A stretch of DNA of 49,451 nt from Bacteroidaceae bacterium (GTDB lineage: Bacteria; Bacteroidota; Bacteroidia; Bacteroidales; Bacteroidaceae): NCBI GenBank assembly GCA_017622815.1, contig JAGAQH010000034.1:1-49451 (forward strand). Direction: 5' to 3'. Below, one piece after another: positions 43,410 to 49,451 of the stretch. Below the pieces are notes generated by a model, which saw only the letters and a program-made list of their open reading frames with translations, was not told the DNA's origin and made no database searches. The translations under genes and the position numbers were made by a program. Position 1 is the first letter of the stretch. Every line of letters begins with the position of its first letter.

Positions 43410-44783
43410 ATGGAAAAGACCAACTACATAGGAGAATACCGCCACCTGCTAAAACTGGGCCTCCCCATCACGGTGGCACAGGTGGGGTTCACCCTGCAGG
43501 GCATGGCCGACACGCTGATGCTCGGCCAGCATTCGCCCTCGGAACTGGCGGCGGCAGGCTTTGCCAATTCCCTCCTCATAATGGCACAACTCCTGGGCAT
43601 GGGCTTCTGCATGGCGGCCGTGCCCACCATAGGCAAACTCTACGGCCAGCGCAAGCATCAGGACATAGTCAGCGAACTGAAATCCTCGCTCCTTGCCGAC
43701 ATCCTTCAGGGCATCTTCGTGTGCCTGCTCATGTATGCCAGTTATGCCGCCCTGCCCCTGATGGGAGTGGACACGGGACTTCTGCCTCTCATCCGCAAGT
43801 ACATGCTCATACTCATACCCTCGCTTCTGGTAATGAACGTATGTTCGGGCATGAAGTGCTTCTACGATTGCCTCACGGACACACGCACCACCATGTGGAT
43901 AGTGCTGGCAGGAAACGTATGGAATATCGTATGGAACTGGATACTCATCTTCGGCAACCTCGGCTTTCCGGAAATGGGTGTCGCTGGTGCGGCATGGGCC
44001 ACGGTGTCCAGCAGGATACTGATGCTCGTGCTCTACTTCGCATGCTTCATGCTGAACAAGAGGTACTCCATATACCGCACCCTGTGGAAGACGGCCGTGG
44101 TGACACGCAGTTCGCTCCTCAGGCATAACCGCCTCGGCTGGCCCATTGCCCTGCAACTGACCATGGAACTGGCTGCCTTCTCTGGTGTGGCCCTTGCCCT
44201 GGGGCGCGGAGGCATATCGTGGGATGCCACCTCTGCCCTGGCCGCACATCAGGTGGGATGCCAGGTGTCCTCGTTCATATATATGTTCTATATAGGTATA
44301 GGCTCTGCCGTGTCCATCCGCGTGGCGCACTACCATGGACTTGGCGGATGGAGGGGCATACGCCTTTCCGCCCATGCCGGCTATCATCTGATGATAGTCA
44401 TAGGCATAATCGCTACGTCGCTGGTATTCATCTTCCGCCGGCAGATAACCGGCATCTTCGTGTCCGACGACGACCCTGCACTGTTTGCCGCCATCTCCGC
44501 CACCGTGGTGTCCATGGTTTGGCCCATGATATTCTATCAGGTAGGCGACGGCATGCAGACGTGCTACGTCAATGCCCTCCGAGGCATAGGCGACGTGAAG
44601 AAACTGATGAAATACTCCTTCTTCTGCTACGGTATCGTGACCATCCCCCTCAGTTACCTCTTCGGCATCATCATGGACGGCGGTGCCACCGGCATCTGGT
44701 GGGGTTTCCCCTTCGGCCTCACCATGGCAGGACTTCTGTACCTGCGCCGTTTCCTCTTCCAACTGAAGAAGAACGGACTTTAA
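43410..44783 (+). CDS. MATE family multidrug/sodium antiporter
   Basis: 457-aa polytopic exporter with 12 predicted helices and the MATE pattern: LGLPITVAQVGFTLQGMADTLMLG, GMGFCMAAVPTIGKLYGQR, GWPIALQLTMELAAFSG and QVGDGMQTCYVNALRGIGDVK (each shown in part). It is followed by a strong terminator. Substrate unknown. Confidence 0.92.
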   Translation: MEKTNYIGEYRHLLKLGLPITVAQVGFTLQGMADTLMLGQHSPSELAAAGFANSLLIMAQLLGMGFCMAAVPTIGKLYGQRKHQDIVSELKSSLLADILQGIFVCLLMYASYAALPLMGVDTGLLPLIRKYMLILIPSLLVMNVCSGMKCFYDCLTDTRTTMWIVLAGNVWNIVWNWILIFGNLGFPEMGVAGAAWATVSSRILMLVLYFACFMLNKRYSIYRTLWKTAVVTRSSLLRHNRLGWPIALQLTMELAAFSGVALALGRGGISWDATSALAAHQVGCQVSSFIYMFYIGIGSAVSIRVAHYHGLGGWRGIRLSAHAGYHLMIVIGIIATSLVFIFRRQITGIFVSDDDPALFAAISATVVSMVWPMIFYQVGDGMQTCYVNALRGIGDVKKLMKYSFFCYGIVTIPLSYLFGIIMDGGATGIWWGFPFGLTMAGLLYLRRFLFQLKKNGL

Positions 44784-44842
44784 CCCAAAGCCCATTAGCG
44801 CATAATTGTCTAATGGGCGATTTGGGTTTAACCTTTTTTTAA
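44781..44842 (+). terminator. Rho-independent terminator after the MATE gene
   Basis: Long stem AACCCAAA-GCCCATTAG with CTAATGGGC-GATTTGGGTT, followed by a run of seven T. Confidence 0.95.
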
Positions 44843-44875
44843 CTCTACTTTGCCGTTACTTTGCCCAAAAAGTGG

Positions 44876-44883
44876 TAACTTTG
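44876..44883 (+). promoter_or_regulatory. -7 box for maeB
   Basis: TAACTTTG lies 35 bp before the ATG. Two further ACTTTGC words lie just upstream (near 44847 and 44858), so alternative boxes are possible. Confidence 0.65.
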
Positions 44884-44918
44884 CAAGCGAATTAGTTTAA
44901 CTTAAGGTAAAAGTTTTT

Positions 44919-47219
44919 ATGGCAAAGATTACAAAAGAGGCTGCCTTGGCATATCATGCCGAGGGCAAGCCTGGCAAGATAGAGGTAGTTCCCACCAAAC
45001 CTTACAGTACCCAGACCGACCTTTCCCTGGCTTACTCGCCGGGTGTGGCAGAGCCTTGTCTGGAAATCCAGAAGAATCCCGACGATGCCTACAAGTACAC
45101 CAGCAAGGGCAACCTTGTGGCCGTGATAAGCAACGGCACCGCTGTGCTTGGCCTCGGCGACATTGGCGCCATGAGCGGCAAGCCCGTCATGGAGGGCAAG
45201 GGACTGCTCTTCAAGATATATGGCGGCATTGACGTGTTCGACATAGAGGTGAACGAGAAGGACCCCGAGAAGTTCATCCAGGCGGTCAAGGCCATTGCCC
45301 CCACCTTCGGCGGCATCAACCTGGAGGACATCAAGGCGCCCGAGTGCTTCGAGATAGAGCGTCGCCTGAAAGCCGAACTGGACATCCCCGTAATGCACGA
45401 CGACCAGCACGGCACGGCCATCATCTCCAGTGCAGGTTTGCTCAACGCCCTGGAAGTGGCAGGCAAGAAGATTGAGGACGTGCGCATAGTGGTGAACGGT
45501 GCAGGTGCCGCGGCCATTTCATGTACCAAACTCTATGTGGCTCTGGGTGCACGCAAGGAGAACATCCTCATGCTGGACAGCAAGGGCGTGATAACCGACG
45601 ACCGCGAGAAACTGACCCCCGAGAAGCAGGAGTTTGCCACACCGCGCCGCGATGTGCATACCCTGGAGGAGGCCGTCAAGGGTGCCGACGTGTTCCTGGG
45701 CCTCAGCAAGGGCGGTGTTCTCTCGCAGGACATGGTACGCTCCATGGCAGACATGCCCATAGTGTTCGCCCTGGCCAACCCCGAACCCGAAATCACCTAC
45801 GAGCAGGCCATGGAGGCACGTCCCGACGTGCTCATGTCCACGGGCCGTTCCGATTATCCCAACCAGATAAACAACGTAATCGGTTTCCCCTACATCTTCC
45901 GCGGTGCGTTGGACACCGCCGCAACCGCCATCAACGAGGAAATGAAACTTGCCGCCGTGCATGCCATTGCCGCACTGGCCAAGAAGCCCGTGCCCGATGT
46001 GGTCAACGAGGTGTACAACGTCAACAACTTCACCTTCGGCAAGGACTACTTCATTCCCAAGCCCGTTGACCCGCGCCTGATCACCGAGGTGAGCATGGCC
46101 GTGGCAAAGGCCGCCATGGAGAGCGGTGTGGCACGCAAGCAGATAACCGACTGGGACGCTTACTCCGCACACCTGAAGAACATCATGGGACAGGAGAGCA
46201 AACTCACCCAGCAACTCTACGAGACAGCACGCCGCAATCCCCAGCGCGTGGTGTTCGCCGAGGGCATACACCCCACCATGCTCAAGGCTGCCGTGGAGGC
46301 CCGCAACGAGGGCATCTGCCATCCCATACTCCTTGGCAACGACGAGATGATAGCCAAGAAGGCGGCAGAACTGGAACTCTCTCTCGAGGGCATTGAAATC
46401 ATCAACCTGCGCCACGACCGCGAGGCTCCACGACGCGAGCGCTTCGCACAGATCCTGGCAGAGAAGCGTGCCCGACAGGGTTACACCTTCGAGGAGGCCA
46501 ACGACAAGATGTTCGAGCGCAACTACTTCGGCATGATGATGGTGGAGACGGGCGAGGCCGACGCCTTCATCACCGGCGTCTACACCAAGTACAGCAACAC
46601 CATCAAGGTGGCCAAGGAGGTTGTCGGCATCAAGCCCGGCTACGAGCACTTCGCCACCATGCATATCCTCAACTCCAAGAAGGGCACGTTCTTCATCGGC
46701 GACACCCTCATCAACCGCCATCCAGGCACAAACACCCTGGTGGACGTGGCACGACTGATGGAAGGTGCCGTGCGTGTCTTCAACCACGAGCCCGTCATGG
46801 CCATGGCCAGTTACTCCAACTTCGGTTCTGACACCGTTGGTTCACCTGCCGAGGTGCACGAGGCCGTCCGCATCCTTCAGGAGGAAGACCCTTCACGCCT
46901 CATTGACGGCGAGATGCAGATAAACATCGCCCTGGACAAGGAACTCCGCGACCGCAAGTACCCCTTCACCCGTCTTCGCGGCAAGGACGTGAACACCCTC
47001 GTGTTCCCCAACCTCTCCAGTGCCAACATGGCCAGCAAACTCATCCAGTACATGTCGCCCGACGTGGAGGTTATCGGCCCCCTGCAGATAGGTCTGAACA
47101 AGCCCATCCACTTCACCGACTTCGAAAGCAGCGTGCGCGACATCCTCACCATCACCGCCGTAGCCGCCATCGATGCCATCGTCTCCAAGTGCAAGTGCAC
47201 CGAGAACTGCCTGATCTGA
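44919..47219 (+). CDS. maeB: NADP-dependent malic enzyme with phosphotransacetylase-like C-terminus
   Basis: 766-aa MaeB-type enzyme converting malate to pyruvate and CO2 with NADP. The N-terminal malic domain has [33 protein letters not shown] and [12 protein letters not shown]. The PTA-like part starts near residue 440 ([17 protein letters not shown]) and acts as a regulatory domain in relatives. Length is complete. The last 16 codons plus terminator (47172-47307) recur at 49102-49260. Confidence 0.96.
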   Translation: MAKITKEAALAYHAEGKPGKIEVVPTKPYSTQTDLSLAYSPGVAEPCLEIQKNPDDAYKYTSKGNLVAVISNGTAVLGLGDIGAMSGKPVMEGKGLLFKIYGGIDVFDIEVNEKDPEKFIQAVKAIAPTFGGINLEDIKAPECFEIERRLKAELDIPVMHDDQHGTAIISSAGLLNALEVAGKKIEDVRIVVNGAGAAAISCTKLYVALGARKENILMLDSKGVITDDREKLTPEKQEFATPRRDVHTLEEAVKGADVFLGLSKGGVLSQDMVRSMADMPIVFALANPEPEITYEQAMEARPDVLMSTGRSDYPNQINNVIGFPYIFRGALDTAATAINEEMKLAAVHAIAALAKKPVPDVVNEVYNVNNFTFGKDYFIPKPVDPRLITEVSMAVAKAAMESGVARKQITDWDAYSAHLKNIMGQESKLTQQLYETARRNPQRVVFAEGIHPTMLKAAVEARNEGICHPILLGNDEMIAKKAAELELSLEGIEIINLRHDREAPRRERFAQILAEKRARQGYTFEEANDKMFERNYFGMMMVETGEADAFITGVYTKYSNTIKVAKEVVGIKPGYEHFATMHILNSKKGTFFIGDTLINRHPGTNTLVDVARLMEGAVRVFNHEPVMAMASYSNFGSDTVGSPAEVHEAVRILQEEDPSRLIDGEMQINIALDKELRDRKYPFTRLRGKDVNTLVFPNLSSANMASKLIQYMSPDVEVIGPLQIGLNKPIHFTDFESSVRDILTITAVAAIDAIVSKCKCTENCLI

Positions 47220-47307
47220 TTGAACGGTGAGCGGTTAACGGTTAGCGAAAACTCAAAGTATTCAGTCATATATAGAGCGCCAGCGGAACATCACCGCTGG
47301 CGCTCTT
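47172..47307 (+). repeat. maeB 3' end, left copy of a long direct repeat
   Basis: This copy contains the codons for [15 protein letters not shown], the stop, GAGCGGTTAACGGTTAGCG, CAGTCATATA and the hairpin AGAGCGCCAGCGG/CCGCTGGCGCTCT. Apart from a few substitutions and an indel, the same order occurs at 49102-49260. Confidence 0.88.
47274..47307 (+). terminator. maeB terminator
   Basis: Stem AGAGCGCCAGCGG with CCGCTGGCGCTCTT across a short loop. The same hairpin recurs at 49227-49260. Confidence 0.85.
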
Positions 47308-47380
47308 GTCATCAGCCATTAAGGATCTTACCAAACGGACTTAAAATAATCAAATATCTTATGCTTTTCCGTCAAAACTC

Positions 47381-47410
47381 TTGCAAAAATCTCAAAAAGG
47401 TGTATATTTG
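47381..47410 (+). promoter_or_regulatory. Promoter of the DUF4143 ATPase gene
   Basis: TTG at 47381-47383, a 19-bp spacer, then TATATTTG at 47403-47410, an excellent fit to the Bacteroidota promoter. The spacer is almost filled by iteron 1. Confidence 0.85.
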
Positions 47411-47469
47411 CACCGTGTAAAATCTCAAAAAGGTGTAAAACATAGAGGTTCAGAAATCTCAAAAAGGTG
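47387..47469 (+). repeat. Three 16-bp iterons over the ATPase promoter
   Basis: AAATCTCAAAAAGGTG occurs identically at 47387-47402, 47420-47435 and 47454-47469, spaced 33 and 34 bp (about three helical turns). The first lies between the promoter boxes; the other two lie in the leader, ending 14 bp before the ATG. This is a likely operator array. Confidence 0.9.
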
Positions 47470-47483
47470 CGGATGACATCATT

Positions 47484-48833
47484 ATGAAGCGTAAAATATA
47501 TCAGCAACTCCTTGATTGGAAGGAGAAAAGAAACGGTGAGGTGGCACTACTTGTAGAGGGAGCACGACGTATCGGAAAGAGTTATATCGTAGAGGAATTC
47601 GCCAAGAATGAGTATGAGTCATACATCCTCATTGACTTCAATAAGGCTCCCCAGATGGTAAGAGATTGGTTTGACCTCTATCTGGAAGACCTCGACACGT
47701 TGTTCCTCTATCTGAGCCAACACTATAAGGTAAGGCTCCATGAGCGCAAGTCGCTTATTATCCTTGATGAGATACAGTTATGCCCCAGAGCGAGAGCAGC
47801 CATCAAGTTTCTGGTGGCCGACAGAAGATATGACTACATTGAGACGGGATCTTTGGTAAGTATCAAGAAAAACACACAAGGCATCGTGCTCCCATCGGAA
47901 GAACGTTCTATTCAGATGTACCCTATGGACTTTGAAGAGTTTCTTTGGGCCACAGGTAATGATATGCTGATGGACTTGATACGTAAGATGTATGCAGAGA
48001 GAAAACCGATGGGACAGGTTTTCCATCGTCAGGCAATGGATGCTTTCCGTCTCTATATGATAGTTGGAGGAATGCCGCAAGCCGTCAAAAAGTATGTTGA
48101 GACCAAAGACTTTGATGCCGTAGATGCAGCTAAACGTGATGTGCTGACAATCTATCGTAATGACATCTTCAATTATGCAGGTGAGATGGCAGACAAGGTG
48201 GTGTCTATCTTCGACCAGATTCCTCCCCAGCTCTTCAAACATGAAAAGAAGTTTCGGTTGTCAGCCCTGAGACCAGGTGCGAAATACCGCGATTGGGACG
48301 ATGCATTCTTCTGGCTGAAGGACGCGAGGGTTGTCAATATATGCTACAATTCGACAGAGCCGAACATAGGACTTAAGATGAATGAAGACCGTACGACTTT
48401 GAAGTGTTATATGAACGATACGGGCTTGCTAATCAGTCATGCTTTCGATGAAAAGGGCATCGTCTCGTCTGAGATTTACCAGAAACTGCTCTTTGGAAAG
48501 CTGGAGGTGAACGAGGGAATGCTCATTGAGAATATCGTGGCCCAGATGCTGACAGCCAGCGGTAACAAACTCTTTTTCTACAGTAAGTCGTCAGAGGAAG
48601 CCGAGGAACGAATGGAAATAGACTTCTTGCTTCAAAAGGACAAAGTGACCAGTCGTCACAATATCCGTCCGATAGAAGTCAAAAGCGGCAAGAACTACAC
48701 TTTATCTTCCCTAAAGAAGTGTATGAATAAGTTTGAAGAGTATATGACCACTCCTACCGTTTTGCATGCAGCTGACTATAAAGTAGAGGATGGTATCACC
48801 TATCTTCCGCTTTACATGACACCTTTATTGTAA
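47484..48833 (+). CDS. AAA ATPase with DUF4143 domain
   Basis: 449-aa protein of the archaeal-type AAA_14/DUF4143 family. Walker A is GARRIGKSY (residues about 25-33), Walker B LIILDEIQLCPRA, followed by ETGSLVSIKKN. The C-terminal DUF4143 part shows KCYMNDTGLLIS and a nuclease-like core MEIDFLLQKD...IRPIEVKSGKNYT. Function is not settled for the family. Its codon use is more AT-rich than maeB, its leader carries three iterons, and it lies between duplicated maeB ends, all suggesting acquired DNA. Confidence 0.88.
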   Translation: MKRKIYQQLLDWKEKRNGEVALLVEGARRIGKSYIVEEFAKNEYESYILIDFNKAPQMVRDWFDLYLEDLDTLFLYLSQHYKVRLHERKSLIILDEIQLCPRARAAIKFLVADRRYDYIETGSLVSIKKNTQGIVLPSEERSIQMYPMDFEEFLWATGNDMLMDLIRKMYAERKPMGQVFHRQAMDAFRLYMIVGGMPQAVKKYVETKDFDAVDAAKRDVLTIYRNDIFNYAGEMADKVVSIFDQIPPQLFKHEKKFRLSALRPGAKYRDWDDAFFWLKDARVVNICYNSTEPNIGLKMNEDRTTLKCYMNDTGLLISHAFDEKGIVSSEIYQKLLFGKLEVNEGMLIENIVAQMLTASGNKLFFYSKSSEEAEERMEIDFLLQKDKVTSRHNIRPIEVKSGKNYTLSSLKKCMNKFEEYMTTPTVLHAADYKVEDGITYLPLYMTPLL

Positions 48834-48881
48834 GTACAAGGAGCGTAAGTCTCGTATTGGCGCTATTAGCTTGATGATAGT

Positions 48882-49175
48882 ATGTCCTCGCAACGGTATC
48901 AGGAATTCGTAGCAGAACGGACACGACTGCTTGAACGCATCAAGGAGTTGGAAGCAGAGAACGCCGAGCTTAGGAAAAGGCTTGGCGAACCTGTTAACCC
49001 TGTGCCCTCAGCCTCCAATGCTATGCAGAATCTGTCACTACAAGAGAAGATGGATTTGTTTTGTAGTTTGTTTAAGGGACGTGATGATGTGTTTGCGAGA
49101 AGATGCCATCGTGTCCAAGTGCAAGTGTACCGAGAACTGCCTGATCTGATTGAACGGGGAGCGGTTAACGGTTAG
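48882..49175 (+). pseudogene. N-terminal fragment of a TOTE-type primase/helicase protein
   Basis: 97 codons open. Residues 1-75 show a coiled coil (RTRLLERIKELEAENAELRK) and then LSLQEKMDLFCSLFKGRDDVFARR, which matches the start of the archaeo-eukaryotic primase domain in TOTE conflict-system proteins, normally far longer. After FARR the reading frame enters the maeB 3' repeat out of frame (HRVQVQVYRELPDLI), so the gene is broken exactly at 49101/49102. It has probably lost function. The TOTE assignment is from motif recall, not a search. Confidence 0.65.
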
Positions 49176-49260
49176 CGGATGAGCGGTGAGCGAAAGTTCA
49201 TAGTACTCAGTCATTCAGTCATATACAGAGCGCCAGCGGAGCATTCCTGCTGGCGCTCTT
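49102..49260 (+). repeat. maeB 3' end, right copy of the direct repeat
   Basis: This repeats the end of maeB: codons for [15 protein letters not shown] (in a frame different from the broken primase), stop, GAGCGGTTAACGGTTAGCG, CAGTCATATA and the terminator hairpin at 49227-49260. It is about 20 bp longer than the left copy through an added GATGAGCGGTGAGCG. Confidence 0.88.
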
Positions 49261-49317
49261 AGTGTATAGAATGTGATAGAGATTGACGCTACACTCGTTT
49301 TTTATCGGCAATATCTA

Positions 49318-49347
49318 TTGTTATATGGAAATTAGTATCTATCTTTG
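49318..49347 (+). promoter_or_regulatory. Promoter reading out of the right edge
   Basis: TTG at 49318-49320, a 19-bp spacer, then TATCTTTG at 49340-49347. No start codon of a convincing gene follows before the window ends. Confidence 0.7.
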
Positions 49348-49432
49348 TGCCATAAAATATGTTAATATGCAAGCGTCTTGTCTAAATAATATCAAAGTTT
49401 CCGCCATAATATTTGGTGGTTCGGATTATTTT

Positions 49433-49451
49433 GTTAGCAAGCAAGCAAGCA
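49433..49451. repeat. AGCA tetranucleotide repeat at the right edge
   Basis: At least four AGCA units run to the last base; the full length cannot be seen. Confidence 0.6.

Noticed and set aside
43449-44795. Long open frame antisense to the MATE gene
   Set aside because: No membrane pattern or known motif; the MATE product on the plus strand is complete.
45519-46787. Long open frame antisense to maeB
   Set aside because: His/Leu/Gly-rich shadow product with no domain; maeB is full length.
47387-47469. CRISPR array or plasmid replication origin
   Set aside because: Only three copies, 17-18-bp gaps too short for spacers, and no Rep gene; the overlap with a promoter fits an operator better.
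47172-49260. Intact integrative element with attL/attR
   Set aside because: No integrase, recombinase or transfer gene lies inside, so only a scar or remnant can be supported.

Overview
The window is chromosomal DNA from a member of the Bacteroidota, most likely order Bacteroidales and probably Prevotella-like. The evidence is the recurring promoter form TTG-N19/20-TAnnTTTG (clear examples near 18977, 27608, 29535, 47403 and 49340), the rarity of Shine-Dalgarno sites, and the gene families present (DUF4251, secreted M3 peptidase, TatA/TatC without TatB, Bacteroidota-type IF3 tail). The genus call is inference.

Left part (1-9.4 kb). An export system (TolC-like outer membrane channel plus HlyD-like adaptor, minus strand; the inner-membrane pump probably lies beyond the left edge) is transcribed divergently from an NtrC-type sigma-54 response regulator and a soluble histidine kinase. 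A near-perfect sigma-54 promoter and two tandem dyads sit between them. Next come a YkuE-like metallophosphoesterase and a Y-family polymerase with a shortened YolD-like partner. This region is full of short palindromic repeats, some of which form the ends of genes.

Middle part (9.4-29.4 kb). A minus-strand run carries a tRNA-dihydrouridine synthase, three paralogous membrane proteins of unknown function, a thioredoxin, a DUF4251 protein and an M3 peptidase. On the plus strand follow an unknown outer-membrane protein, gdhA and tRNA-Glu. Then comes a likely operon linking a NapH/NapG-like iron-sulfur protein, a Tat-signal aldo/keto reductase, TatA, TatC, an SGNH protein and an MBOAT acyltransferase. 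It is followed by a YqaE-FKBP-TrmH operon, tRNA-Lys, tRNA-Ser and a PAP2 phosphatase.

Right part (29.5-47.2 kb) is mostly housekeeping. It holds thrS-infC-rpmI-rplT, a GT2/BASS transporter pair, a minus-strand series (dapA, MaoC, SIS isomerase, phospholipase D-like, MscS-like, HAD phosphatase), ligA, a stand-alone MetH-activation-like protein, a MATE exporter and maeB. ligA carries an in-frame palindromic insertion of about 170 bp that adds a foreign peptide between its OB fold and zinc finger.

Right edge (47.2-49.45 kb). The 3' end and terminator of maeB are repeated about 1.9 kb downstream. Between the copies lie an AAA/DUF4143 ATPase, with three 16-bp iterons over its promoter, and a broken N-terminal piece resembling a TOTE-type primase/helicase. 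This looks like an accessory insertion scar. The most unusual features are this scar, the repeat-derived coding sequence in ligA and tolC, the Tat/iron-sulfur operon with an internal twin-arginine motif, and the family of three paralogous membrane proteins.
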